Notes under the pieces: model-generated
Seen by the model: the letters and a program-made list of their open reading frames with translations, nothing else
The model's database searches: none
Told to the model about the DNA's origin: nothing
Shown: positions 8,475-17,280 of the stretch, one piece after another
Layout: the number at the start of each line of letters is the position of its first letter
Position numbering within the stretch: the stretch's first letter is position 1
Made by a program: the position numbers and the translations under genes
Source: Nostoc sp. CENA543
GTDB taxonomy: Bacteria > Cyanobacteriota > Cyanobacteriia > Cyanobacteriales > Nostocaceae
Direction: 5' to 3'
DNA: 64,000 bases
Assembly: GCF_002896875.1 (NCBI RefSeq)
Contig: NZ_CP023278.1
Span: 3,596,001 to 3,660,000 of the forward strand

Positions 8475-9431
8475 ATGAAATCACAGGTGCAGCCTAAATT
8501 AATTATTCACGGAGGGGCGGGTAGTTCTCTGCACGGTAAAGGAGGATTAGAGGCCGTTAGGCGATCGCTCCATGCCATAGTAGAGGAAGTATATACTCTG
8601 TTATTGTCTGGTGTGGATGCTTCTGTCGCTGTAGTGCGGGGTTGTCAACTGTTAGAAGATGATCCACGCTTTAACGCTGGTACTGGTTCGGTACTGCAAT
8701 CTGACGGACAAATCCGGATGAGTGCTTCTTTAATGGATAGTGCATCAGGACATTTTAGCGGGGTAATTAATGTTTCACGGGTAAAAAACCCAATTAACTT
8801 GGCTCACTTTTTACAAAGTTCCCCAGACCGGGTACTCTCAGATTATGGGGCGGCAGAATTAGCCAGAGAATTACAACTTCCCATTTACAATGGTTTAACA
8901 GATTTGCGACTACAAGAATGGATACAAGAGCGTCAAGACAACTTTAAACACACAATGGCGGGAGTAGTCGCAGACACAGAAATGTTAGAAACCAGTAACG
9001 CTGGACGCGGTACAATCGGTGTAGTTGTTTTAGACACCTATGGAAAATTAGCTGTTGGTACTTCTACAGGTGGTAAAGGGTTTGAGCGCATCGGACGAGT
9101 CAGTGATTCTGCGATGCCTGCGGGTAATTATGCTACCAGTTATGCTGCCGTAAGTTGTACTGGTATTGGTGAAGATATTATTGATGAATGTTTAGCCGCC
9201 AAAATTGTAGTACGCGTCACTGATGGAATGTCTTTGCAAGAGGCGATGAAAAAGTCTTTTGCTGAAGCGCATGATCACAAAAGAGATTTTGGGGCGATCG
9301 CCCTAGATGCAACAGGTGCGATCGCTTGGGGTAAAACCAGCCAAGTCATCCTCGCCGCCTTCCACGACGGCGACAAGATTGGCGACACTTTAGAACTACC
9401 GGAAGGTACGGAAGTGGGTTGTATAGTTTAG
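8475..9431 (+). CDS. Isoaspartyl peptidase / L-asparaginase (plant-type, Ntn hydrolase)
   Basis: A 318-residue plant-type asparaginase of the Ntn-hydrolase superfamily. The precursor cleaves itself before Thr180 (GRGTIGVVVLD), which becomes the nucleophile of the beta subunit. Also present are IIHGGAGS at the N-terminus, FNAGTGSVLQ in the alpha subunit, and GTSTGGKGFERIGRVSDS with the substrate-binding Arg/Asp region. Such enzymes hydrolyse beta-aspartyl dipeptides and asparagine; in heterocystous cyanobacteria they release Asp and Arg from the beta-Asp-Arg made by cyanophycinase. An AGGGG ribosome site lies 7 bp before the ATG. Cyanophycinase is not in the window. Confidence 0.92.
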   Translation: MKSQVQPKLIIHGGAGSSLHGKGGLEAVRRSLHAIVEEVYTLLLSGVDASVAVVRGCQLLEDDPRFNAGTGSVLQSDGQIRMSASLMDSASGHFSGVINVSRVKNPINLAHFLQSSPDRVLSDYGAAELARELQLPIYNGLTDLRLQEWIQERQDNFKHTMAGVVADTEMLETSNAGRGTIGVVVLDTYGKLAVGTSTGGKGFERIGRVSDSAMPAGNYATSYAAVSCTGIGEDIIDECLAAKIVVRVTDGMSLQEAMKKSFAEAHDHKRDFGAIALDATGAIAWGKTSQVILAAFHDGDKIGDTLELPEGTEVGCIV

Positions 9432-9861
9432 GGAATGGGGAATGGGGCATGGGGTAGAATTCACCCTTATACCAATTCACAATTCGCAATTCGCAATTCG
9501 CAATTAAAAAACTTAGATGTAGCAAGGATTTTAGGGTTTACATCTGTATCAGATTTTTCGTGAAATGGTATTACACCCCTATACTCCTCTGACTTTTCAC
9601 GGGATCTAAAAAACCCCTCTCCATAGCTTGCTTATCTTACGATGGCGTAAGCCTACCCGCAGGGTACCTCTCACGCCAGAGTGCTTATCTTCTCTATGAG
9701 AGGCTGCGCCAACGAGACGCTTGTCTGCGACACGCTCCGCGAACGCGAACGAGTCGGGAAACCCGCCCACGCAACTGGCTCCCCTATAAGGCTACGGTGT
9801 ACACACAAGTCTCATAACGTAGTCCCACAACGTTTTGATGCCCCATGCCCAATATATAAAT
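9432..9861. repeat. Repeat-rich intergenic region
   Basis: No gene is supported here. It contains a 7-nt tandem array (unit AATTCGC, about 9474-9506), GGGGAATGGGGCATGGGG-type purine runs, and GC-rich palindromic repeats at about 9640-9790, including GCGACACGCTCCGCGAACGC and GATGGCGTAAGCC. Such elements are dispersed in Nostoc and Anabaena genomes. An open frame at 9681-9923 is made largely of this repeat sequence and has no features of a real protein. Confidence 0.7.
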
Positions 9862-9894
9862 CCAAAAAGCGGCTCAGTCATCTACTGAACCGCC
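9862..9894 (-). terminator. Rho-independent terminator of the RRM gene
   Basis: Read on the minus strand, GGCGGTTCAG pairs with CTGAGCCGC around a short loop and is followed by TTTTT. It lies about 50 bp beyond the stop codon of the RRM gene and would end its transcript. Confidence 0.8.
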
Positions 9895-9943
9895 AACAAT
9901 GGGATGATTTAATTTTTTGTTAAAGGACGAATTTTCTCAAGAC

Positions 9944-10255
9944 TTAATATTGTCGTGAGTATCCACCGTTATTTCTTCCCCAGCCGCCGCCACCAGAGCG
10001 TGCGCCTTTGTCCTCTTTGGGACGAGCTTTATTAACTTTCATTACACGACCCATCCATTCAGCACCATCTAGGGCTTGAATAGCAGCGTCTTCCGCATCT
10101 GATGTTTCCATTTCTACGAAACCAAAGCCACGAACGCGCCCAGTTTCCCGATCTGTAGGTAACTGCACGCGTGTAACTGTTCCGTATTCAGAAAATACTT
10201 TAGTTAGGTCGTCTTGAGTGACGCTGTAGGCTAAGTTCCCTACGTAAATTGACAT
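9944..10255 (-). CDS. RRM-type RNA-binding protein (cyanobacterial Rbp, Gly-rich tail)
   Basis: A 103-residue protein with one RNA recognition motif: RNP2 is IYVGNL at residues 3-8 and RNP1 is RGFGFVEM at 42-49. A short Gly/Arg/Asn-rich tail follows (about 84-103). This is the cyanobacterial Rbp family, single-domain RNA-binding proteins often induced by cold. The start is preceded by GGAG at the right spacing. About 100-190 bp of AT-rich leader lies upstream, in keeping with the long, regulated 5' regions known for cold-induced rbp genes, though regulation here is inferred. No rpsU gene follows, unlike some rbp loci. Confidence 0.93.
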   Translation of the reverse strand: MSIYVGNLAYSVTQDDLTKVFSEYGTVTRVQLPTDRETGRVRGFGFVEMETSDAEDAAIQALDGAEWMGRVMKVNKARPKEDKGARSGGGGWGRNNGGYSRQY

Positions 10256-10450
10256 GAAACTCTCCAGAATCCATTGATGCAGAGATGTTTATCCGGAGAG
10301 CCGCTTGAAATTATTACTAAAAACAAGATACGTTTCACCGAAATTAACTTCTCCACTCATATATTAGCACAACTTTATGAATAGCAAAGTCTGATTTTAA
10401 ATATTTGTCTTAATGTATGGTAAAATACAAAATTTTTATATGTCTAAACA

Positions 10451-11539
10451 TTAAGTTTGCACAGCAAAATCTTCGGGGTCAATGCCCCAATTCACCCAGC
10501 GAACAGCCTCCCTGGCTGAATTAGTATCAGGTGGAACACGTAAAACGTGAATAAATCCCGTGCTAGGGCAGGTCATTTTTAACAAACAAATTGGCTCGAC
10601 ATCAATGGGATTGTCAATCTGTAAAAAGGTATATTCTTTCCAACTATCTAATTCTTTTGCTTGCAATTCGGCACAGATGCGAGTGTAGCCAATCCCCTGA
10701 ATTAACACCCGACGCAATTCGGCATTGTCTTGTGTTAACAACCATTCAGGTTGCCATTCTCTAGGGTGGAGTTTACCATATTCTTCCGGCAGGGCGACAC
10801 CGTGATGAAAATAGAGACTGTATCCATCGGTAAACTCAATAGCTGGTTCGCCTTCAGCGTGGAGACGATTTTGATTGTCTAAGCGAAGATGCAGAGGGCG
10901 ATCGCACACAAAGCAATATTCTTCAAAAGGAAATATAATTATCCCTGCGCGCACCACCTGCTCTAAAAGTTGATAAATTTTCGGTTTATAGTAGCAATCA
11001 CACTCCGAAATAAAGAAATCAAATAAAGCAGCAGTATAATACAAATCGAATGAGGAAATAGCTTTGTGATCTACGCCCTTAGACCAAAGCTGCCAAACTA
11101 GTTCGGATTGATTCATCCGCAGAATCATCTGCAATAAATTTAAATTATTTCCTGGTATTGAATCTAGTTGATCTTCTAAATTTTCTAAAGACTCTAAGTT
11201 AACTCTATTGTCTAATAAGATAGAGCCAACTGATATTAAGGAAGTTTGTCTGCTAAATTCTTTTAGTTGTTTTTCGATGTATCTTTCTAGATCATCTGCA
11301 AAGTTATTCTCTAGTCCTTTTTCTTTAGAACTGATTAACAAGATTTGATTAATAGCTGCAAGAGGATTATTAAGTAAAATAATTTTTGGGATATTTTTAC
11401 CTAAAAATGAATATAAAACATCAACAATTTCTGATGCTGTGTTTTGAGAAATCAACTCAGATGCAAGTACGATTTTGCGCCACTTATCCAGATAAGATGG
11501 GATTAAAGCCTTTTGCTCAGGCGTTAACTTGTTAATCAT
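10451..11539 (-). CDS. DUF6745 domain protein
   Basis: A 362-residue protein. The C-terminal third matches what I recall of the DUF6745 domain: the segment RVLIQGIGYTRICAEL, then an ICLLKMTCPSTGFIHVLRVPP block and REAVRWVNWGI near the end. The first 130 residues are helical with no clear domain. The central region has a Cys-rich patch (SECDCYY, CFVCDRPLHLRL). No enzymatic function is known for this family. The downstream end is 195 bp from the RRM gene, and the small gene at 11687-11980 lies just upstream on the same strand, so the two may form a cassette. Confidence 0.7.
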   Translation of the reverse strand: MINKLTPEQKALIPSYLDKWRKIVLASELISQNTASEIVDVLYSFLGKNIPKIILLNNPLAAINQILLISSKEKGLENNFADDLERYIEKQLKEFSRQTSLISVGSILLDNRVNLESLENLEDQLDSIPGNNLNLLQMILRMNQSELVWQLWSKGVDHKAISSFDLYYTAALFDFFISECDCYYKPKIYQLLEQVVRAGIIIFPFEEYCFVCDRPLHLRLDNQNRLHAEGEPAIEFTDGYSLYFHHGVALPEEYGKLHPREWQPEWLLTQDNAELRRVLIQGIGYTRICAELQAKELDSWKEYTFLQIDNPIDVEPICLLKMTCPSTGFIHVLRVPPDTNSAREAVRWVNWGIDPEDFAVQT

Positions 11540-11686
11540 ATTTACTAATTTAAATTATCAAGCAATCGTCGCAAAGATTCATCAACTCTCTGCGCCACTC
11601 TGTCTTGAAAGGTTCTGAGCGGAGGTTTCCTCTGATCAGAATTTTCGCTGCGTTAACCTCCGCGTTCCTTGGCGTTAAAAAAATGA

Positions 11687-11980
11687 TCAATCAGCCACAA
11701 AACGCCAACCTTCCGGCTCATATTCTCGCTGAATTTTCACCATCCAATGACCTTGAGGAATTTTAATCGCGTGGTGTTCCTCATGAGATAGCAAAGCCGT
11801 CCCAGAAATCACACGCAAATAGAGAGTACCATCTTTATTTAATAACTCTGCTTCACCGTCAGTGATACGATGCTTATGTCCTGTAACTTCGCCCTCCGCC
11901 AAAGTTAAGTGAGGTATCATTTCACCTGTAACTTCTGGTACAGGTATTAGAATAACATCGCCTTGCCGCATTGGCTGCAT
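11687..11980 (-). CDS. Small conserved protein, putative partner of the DUF6745 protein
   Basis: A 97-residue protein, MQPMRQGDVILIPVPE at the start and a His-rich centre (EVTGHKHRI, SHEEHHAIKIPQGHW). The pattern suggests a small beta-barrel or cupin-like fold with possible metal-binding histidines; this is a visual impression. The frame is open to 12013, but the ATG at 11980 has an AAGGA ribosome site 7 bp upstream, so I chose it. Its gene is upstream of the DUF6745 gene on the same strand, 147 bp away. Function unknown. Confidence 0.65.
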   Translation of the reverse strand: MQPMRQGDVILIPVPEVTGEMIPHLTLAEGEVTGHKHRITDGEAELLNKDGTLYLRVISGTALLSHEEHHAIKIPQGHWMVKIQREYEPEGWRFVAD

Positions 11981-12013
11981 AGTTTTGTCCTTGGGGATAA
12001 GTAAAAACCCCAC

Positions 12014-12496
12014 TACGCTTTTTTTCTCAAATTTGCTTTAATTCTGGCACAGGTTGTTGGAATTAGGGACTGGGAATTTTAGATTTTAGATTTTGGATTT
12101 TGGATTGGATTTAATCTAAAATTCGCGTATTGAAAGGCTGGTGACAGGGAAAAGTTCTATGCTTCTACCCCTACACCCCCACACCCTTAAACCCCTGCAC
12201 CCCTAAACAAAGCGATGGCGTAACCACCCGCCGGAGGCGATCGCACAATTCAACCCATGATGTATTTTGAAAACAGTAGTCGCCAATTGTGCCATTGATA
12301 AGTTAAAGATTAGAAATAGCTGAAGTAGGGGGTAGGAAGTAGGGAGACGAGGGATGGGGAGATGAACAGAAAAACTATTTTTCCCAATCCCCAATCCCCA
12401 GTCCCCAATCCCCAGTCCCCTACCCTCTTGACATTTCGCTGAAATTACTTCAATTTGACTGTTTAGCTTCATAGCTATTTTTTTATTGAAATTTCC
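12014..12496. repeat. Repeat-rich region upstream of topA
   Basis: About 480 bp without a convincing gene. It holds several short-unit repeats: ATTTTAGATTTTGGATTTTGG (about 12078-12105), CCCCTACACCCCCACACCC (12168-12207), a HIP1-bearing GC-rich element at 12210-12245, and a 7-nt CCCCAATCCCCAGTCCCC array at 12382-12421. A reading frame on the minus strand (12203-12472) runs through these repeats and is rejected. Confidence 0.65.
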
Positions 12497-15160
12497 ATGT
12501 CAACTCTCGTCATTGTCGAATCTCCAACCAAAGCTCGCACCATCCGCAACTACCTACCAAGAGACTATCGGGTAGAAGCGTCAATGGGTCATGTGCGTGA
12601 CCTACCCCAGTCGGCTAGTGAAATTCCTGCTGCTGTCAAAGGGGAAGCATGGGCGCAGCTTGGGGTAAATGTGGACGCAGACTTTGAACCTGTATATGTT
12701 GTCCCCAAAGACAAAAAGAAAATTGTCACTCAGTTAAAGGATGCTTTAAAAGAAGCAACTGAACTGATCCTGGCAACTGACGAAGACCGAGAAGGTGAAA
12801 GCATTAGTTGGCATTTATACCAACTACTTAAACCCAAGATTCCGACTAAGCGGATGGTGTTCCATGAAATCACCCAAGACGCGATTAAAAAGGCTTTGAA
12901 AAACTGCCGCACGATTGATGAGCAGTTAGTCCGCGCCCAAGAAACTCGGCGGATTTTAGACCGATTAGTCGGCTATACTCTCTCGCCTCTGTTATGGAAA
13001 AAAATCGCTTGGGGATTATCCGCCGGACGGGTGCAGTCTGTGGCTGTGCGGTTGTTGGTGACTAAGGAACGTCAACGCCGCGCTTTCAGGGAAGGTACAT
13101 ACTGGGATTTAAAGGCATACCTAGAGCAGAGTAAAGCCCCCTTTAACGCTCTGTTAGTGACCCTAGCAGGCACGAAAGTTGCAACGGGGAGCGATTTTGA
13201 CCCATCCACAGGACAAATCGCCGCCGGACGCAATGTAGTGCTGCTATCTGAGTCAGATGCTATTGCGCTCAAGGAACGGCTGACTGGTAAACCCTGGACA
13301 GTCTCGGAAGTCGAAGAACGCCCAGTCACCCGCAAACCCGCGCCACCGTTCACCACTTCCACATTGCAGCAAGAATCCAACCGGAAATTGCGACTTTCGG
13401 CACGGGACACCATGCGCGTCGCCCAGAGTTTGTATGAGCAAGGGTATATTACCTATATGCGTACAGACTCGGTACATTTATCCGAACAGGCGATCGCAGC
13501 TGCTCGTGATTGTGTAGAAAAACTATACGGCAAAGACTATCTCAGCCCCCAAAAGAGGCAATACACCACCAAATCCAAAGGCGCGCAGGAAGCCCACGAA
13601 GCCATTCGTCCGGCTGGTAGCAGTTTCCGCACCCCCCAAGAAACCGGATTAAGCGGTCGGGAATTAGCCCTGTATGACTTGATTTGGAAGCGTACCGTCG
13701 CCTGTCAAATGGCTGACTCTCGCCAAACCCAAATCACCGTCCAGCTACAGGTGGAAGATGCAGGTTTCCGTTCTTCCGGTAAGCGCATTGATTTTCCTGG
13801 CTATCTACGTGCCTACGTCGAAGGTTCTGATGACCCCGAAGCCGCATTAGAAGACCAAGAGGTCATTTTACCTGGCTTGAAAGTTGGGGATCATCCTCAT
13901 TGTAAAAATATAGACACCGTTGACCACGAAACCCAACCCCCAGCCAGATACACCGAAGCTACCCTAGTCAAAACCTTAGAAAGTGAAGGAATTGGTCGCC
14001 CTAGTACCTACGCCAGCATTATCGGCACAATTATCGATAAAGGTTATGCCCAACTGGTAAATAATGCCCTAATTCCCACCTTTACAGCTTTCGCCGTCAC
14101 CGACCTGTTAGAAAAACATTTCCCTGATATCGTTGATCCCAGCTTCACCTCCAAAATGGAGCAAACCTTAGACGACATCGCCGAAGGTGAAGCGAATTGG
14201 CTACCCTATCTGCGGGAATTTTATCTGGGCGATAAAGGTTTAGAAACCTTAGTCAAAGAACAAGACAGCCAAATTGACGCGAATAAAGCCAGAACCGTCG
14301 AACTAGAAAATCTAGCCGTCAAAGTCCGCATTGGGAAATACGGCCCCTACATTGAAATGGATAACGGTGATGGTGTAATTACCGCCTCAATTCCCAAAGA
14401 CTTGACCCCAGCCGACCTAGACCCCAAACAAGTCGAAACTCTGCTACGCCAAAAAACAGCCGGGCCAGACCAACTAGGCCGTCATCCCGAAACTGGTGAA
14501 CCAATTTACGTCAAAATCGGTGCTTACGGGCCTTATGTCCAGTTAGGCGATAAGTCCGACGAAAACCCCAAACCTAAGCAAGCATCTCTACCCAAAGGTG
14601 TCACCCCAGAAAACATTTCCCTGGAAACAGCCATTGGTTTGTTATCACTCCCCCGTCATTTGGGAGTGCATCCAGAAACAGGCTGTAAAATCCAAGCCAG
14701 TTTAGGGAGATTTGGCCCCTATATTGTTCATGACCAAGGAAAAGAAGGCAAAGATTACCGTTCCCTAAAAGCAGGTGATGATGTTCTGACAATTACCCTA
14801 GAACGGGCGTTGGAATTGTTATCAGAACAGAAAAAAACCCGTGGTGCTAGCAGTAGTAAGTCCAAAGCCGCTTTACGGGAATTGGGTACACATCCAGACG
14901 ACGACGCAGCCGTGAATATCTACGATGGCCCCTATGGCCCCTACATCAAGCACGGCAAAACTAATGTCGGACTACCAGAAGGTGTATCGGTCGAAGATGT
15001 CACCCTAGCGCAAGCTTTGGAACTATTAGCCGCCAAAGCCTCGACTAGCAAATCTAGCCGCAAAACACCTAAATCCACCACTACAAAATCCAAGTCAACA
15101 ACAGCTAAATCAACGACTAAATCAACTACATCAAGTAAGAAAAAAGAGGTGAAGAGTTAG
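12497..15160 (+). CDS. topA: DNA topoisomerase I (type IA)
   Basis: An 887-residue type IA topoisomerase that relaxes negative supercoils. The N-terminal Toprim domain begins [13 protein letters not shown] and carries the metal-binding ATDEDREGE motif. The cleavage domain contains [13 protein letters not shown], with the catalytic tyrosine at residue 320. Beyond about residue 590 there are four repeats of a unit containing [12 protein letters not shown] or AYGPYVQL, the cyanobacterial C-terminal repeat type, instead of the Cys4 zinc fingers of Escherichia coli TopA. The last 45 residues are a Lys/Thr/Ser tail that probably contacts DNA. The gene stands alone. Confidence 0.97.
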   Translation: MSTLVIVESPTKARTIRNYLPRDYRVEASMGHVRDLPQSASEIPAAVKGEAWAQLGVNVDADFEPVYVVPKDKKKIVTQLKDALKEATELILATDEDREGESISWHLYQLLKPKIPTKRMVFHEITQDAIKKALKNCRTIDEQLVRAQETRRILDRLVGYTLSPLLWKKIAWGLSAGRVQSVAVRLLVTKERQRRAFREGTYWDLKAYLEQSKAPFNALLVTLAGTKVATGSDFDPSTGQIAAGRNVVLLSESDAIALKERLTGKPWTVSEVEERPVTRKPAPPFTTSTLQQESNRKLRLSARDTMRVAQSLYEQGYITYMRTDSVHLSEQAIAAARDCVEKLYGKDYLSPQKRQYTTKSKGAQEAHEAIRPAGSSFRTPQETGLSGRELALYDLIWKRTVACQMADSRQTQITVQLQVEDAGFRSSGKRIDFPGYLRAYVEGSDDPEAALEDQEVILPGLKVGDHPHCKNIDTVDHETQPPARYTEATLVKTLESEGIGRPSTYASIIGTIIDKGYAQLVNNALIPTFTAFAVTDLLEKHFPDIVDPSFTSKMEQTLDDIAEGEANWLPYLREFYLGDKGLETLVKEQDSQIDANKARTVELENLAVKVRIGKYGPYIEMDNGDGVITASIPKDLTPADLDPKQVETLLRQKTAGPDQLGRHPETGEPIYVKIGAYGPYVQLGDKSDENPKPKQASLPKGVTPENISLETAIGLLSLPRHLGVHPETGCKIQASLGRFGPYIVHDQGKEGKDYRSLKAGDDVLTITLERALELLSEQKKTRGASSSKSKAALRELGTHPDDDAAVNIYDGPYGPYIKHGKTNVGLPEGVSVEDVTLAQALELLAAKASTSKSSRKTPKSTTTKSKSTTAKSTTKSTTSSKKKEVKS

Positions 15161-15483
15161 TCAATAGTCAATGGTCAACAGTCAATAGTCAAAAGAGGCT
15201 CTCTTGTGTTCCCTTCTCATAGCCCTAATCAATGCCCTATGCCCCATTGACTATTTACTATCAAGCACTGACAATTGACTAATAACTCTCGACGTTCGAT
15301 AAGTGATGAATGTGATACTCTAAAAAGTAAGGGAGATAACAACACTAAATTTTTAAGATTGGCTTATGCCCGGAATACGAAAGTGTGTATCAACCCGGTT
15401 GTCAGCCAGAGGTGCAAAAATACGCCAGTTTTTGCGTAGCTGTTAATCAACATTGAGGTAGTATCTCAGGAGCAGTCAGTTTA
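15161..15483. repeat. Intergenic region with 7-nt repeats
   Basis: About 320 bp. The first 130 bp carry TCAATAGTCAATGGTCAACA-type heptamer repeats and an imperfect copy at 15236-15287. The remainder (15300-15483) looks like a promoter and leader for the small gene at 15484, with an AGGAG ribosome site at about 15467. No other gene is apparent. Confidence 0.55.
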
Positions 15484-15621
15484 ATGGACTATATAGATAA
15501 GGTACTGGAAAAGCTAAAAGAATTGGCGCGCAAGCTAATTGAAGCCCTACTAGGCCCTGAAGCAGAGCCGGAACCAGAACTGATTCCGATCCCTGTAGAT
15601 GAGCGATCGCGTCGTCGTTAA
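15484..15621 (+). CDS. Small acidic/basic 45-residue protein overlapping aroQ
   Basis: A short ORF encoding [18 protein letters not shown] followed by an acidic Pro-Glu stretch (PEAEPEPEL) and a basic end (RSRRR). It has an ATG preceded by AGGAG and overlaps the aroQ start by 23 bp in another frame, an arrangement typical of translational coupling. The first 25 residues form an amphipathic helix. I believe a similar small ORF occurs upstream of aroQ in related cyanobacteria, but this is from memory. Function unknown. It was too short to be obvious among longer frames. Confidence 0.6.
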   Translation: MDYIDKVLEKLKELARKLIEALLGPEAEPEPELIPIPVDERSRRR

Positions 15622-16090
15622 TAGCCCGAAGGTACAATCATTGACAGTACAACCTCTAAATATTTTGGTGCTGCACGGGCCAAACCTGAATTTGCTGGGA
15701 CAAAGAGAACCAGGCGTTTATGGTTCTACCACTTTGTCTGAAATTAATCGTCTGCTGACTGAAGCAGCACTAAATTTACAGGCTGTTATTTATCCTTTAC
15801 AGTCAAACCATGAAGGTGTGTTAGTAGATGCAATTCATGATGCACTAGGAAAACACCAAGGAATTCTGATTAACGCTGGGGCTTACACTCATACTAGTGT
15901 GGCGTTGAGGGATGCGATCGCTGGCGTGAATATACCGACAGTAGAAGTGCATCTCAGTAATATTTATCGTCGAGAAGAATTCCGCCATCACTCTTATATA
16001 GCCCCAGTCGTTATTGGGCAAATTAGTGGCTTTGGTGTGCAAAGTTATCTTTTGGGTTTACAGGCTTTGGTGCATCATTTGAAGTGCTGA
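15599..16090 (+). CDS. aroQ: 3-dehydroquinate dehydratase, type II
   Basis: A 163-residue type II dehydroquinase, the third step of the shikimate pathway. Signatures: [17 protein letters not shown] with the flexible lid and catalytic Tyr in [28 protein letters not shown]; and [19 protein letters not shown] with the active-site His. The enzyme is a dodecamer in other bacteria. The N-terminus is about 20 residues longer than usual, so translation may start at the ATG at 15599 or at a later codon; the ATG overlaps the preceding small ORF. Confidence 0.95.
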   Translation: MSDRVVVNSPKVQSLTVQPLNILVLHGPNLNLLGQREPGVYGSTTLSEINRLLTEAALNLQAVIYPLQSNHEGVLVDAIHDALGKHQGILINAGAYTHTSVALRDAIAGVNIPTVEVHLSNIYRREEFRHHSYIAPVVIGQISGFGVQSYLLGLQALVHHLKC

Positions 16091-16223
16091 GTAATGAGTA
16101 ATGAGTAATGAGTAATGAGTAGTTAGCTTTAGATGGTAGGATTCATCTTTGTGACTACGGCTATAAAAGGTTAAAAGTAGAAAGATAGACGAACTTGCTT
16201 TTAACTTTTTACTCATTTCAATC

Positions 16224-17138
16224 ATGCGCTATTTACTAGGGAGTCGGTTTAGGGGTGTTTTTTTAGGGGGTTTATTAGGAGAAACTTTAGCTAAAAGTAG
16301 TCACCCACAGCATCCAGTAGTTAGTAACTTTGCTGAAAGTCTAGTTCCTGGTGCTACCAGTTTGGTGGAATTAGGAAAATTTGATTTAGATAAGTGGTTA
16401 GAGATATATCAAAAAAAGTTTACCGATTTAGAACCAGCTAAAATAATTTTCGCTACAATTCCTCTTTCTCTGTTTTGTCATGAAAATCCGGTAAAACTGC
16501 ACCAAAATTTACTGCAAATCTTAAAAAATTGGGATATTAACCCAGAGGTTAGAGATAGTACCCTAGCCATAGGATACGCGATCGCCCAATCATTAACAGA
16601 AAAACTTCACCCCCAAACCCTCATTCCCCAAATCATTGCTTTTATTGGTGAGACAGCCACCCCACTCCCACAAAACTTATTAAAAGTAAATAATTTGTTG
16701 ACAAGGAAAGCTGGATTAGAATTATTACAGTCTGAACTAAGTAGTCAAGCACAACTCTCAGAGGGAGTAGCGTTAGCATTTTATTATTTTCTCAGTACCC
16801 TAGAAGATTTTCGTTTAACAGTTTCCAGAACCATTCACCATCAGCAAATCTGGAAACAGAATACTGTAATTAATTCTCAAGACATCAGTATTATTACAAG
16901 TGTCTTATCGGGAGCGTATAACAGTAGTGTAAGTATTCCTGCACCTTGGAGAGTTTTACTAGCCAAAGAATTCAGCCCAATTTCGCCAATGCTAGAATTA
17001 GCTGATGCACTTGCGATCGCGTGGTCAGGAGTGTATAAATCTGGATTAAACCCTGGATTAAACCTCCCAGAATTCCCACAGGAAGAAGATTTTACCCCTT
17101 GCGTCTACGCAGCTCCCCGCGTCATCAAGGCGCGTTAG
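16224..17138 (+). CDS. ADP-ribosylglycohydrolase-like protein, probably degenerate
   Basis: A 304-residue, mainly helical protein. The opening GSRFRGVFLGGLLGETL and the later ATIPLSLFCHENPVKL recall the ADP-ribosylglycohydrolase family, but the acidic metal ligands that define active members (a TDDT-type motif near the N-terminus and GGDTD near the C-terminus) are not visible; the corresponding late segment reads DALAIAWSGVYKSG. It may be a non-catalytic relative or a different cyanobacterial family. The ATG at 16224 is preceded by a short AT-rich region and GAGTAAT repeats. It lies between aroQ and the HD-domain gene on the same strand. Confidence 0.5.
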   Translation: MRYLLGSRFRGVFLGGLLGETLAKSSHPQHPVVSNFAESLVPGATSLVELGKFDLDKWLEIYQKKFTDLEPAKIIFATIPLSLFCHENPVKLHQNLLQILKNWDINPEVRDSTLAIGYAIAQSLTEKLHPQTLIPQIIAFIGETATPLPQNLLKVNNLLTRKAGLELLQSELSSQAQLSEGVALAFYYFLSTLEDFRLTVSRTIHHQQIWKQNTVINSQDISIITSVLSGAYNSSVSIPAPWRVLLAKEFSPISPMLELADALAIAWSGVYKSGLNPGLNLPEFPQEEDFTPCVYAAPRVIKAR

Positions 17139-17164
17139 TCATTTAGAGAAAAGGGAACAGGGAA

Positions 17165-17280
17165 CAGGGAACAGTTTTTCTCATCTCCTACCCTGTCTCC
17201 CTTGTCTTCCCAGTCCCCAATCCTTCTTTAATTTTGAATTTTGAATTTTGAATTTTGAATTGGTAAGTCCCCAATCCCCA
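17165..17280. repeat. 7-nt repeats upstream of the 7TM-HD gene
   Basis: GGGAACAGGGAACAG, then CCCAGTCCCCAATCC and an array of the unit TTTTGAA (about 17230-17262). The open frame of the downstream gene runs back into this array, which is why the ATG at 17281 is preferred. Confidence 0.75.

Noticed and set aside
9681-9923. 80-residue plus-strand ORF
   Set aside because: It runs through GC-rich dispersed repeats and the terminator of the RRM gene, and the protein has no domain pattern.
12203-12472. 89-residue minus-strand ORF upstream of topA
   Set aside because: Its codons are derived from CCCCAATCC-type tandem repeats; GDWGLGIG-like repeats in the protein are typical of such false frames.
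13072-13477. Long minus-strand frames inside topA
   Set aside because: They are shadows of the high-GC third positions of topA, with no domain pattern or ribosome site.
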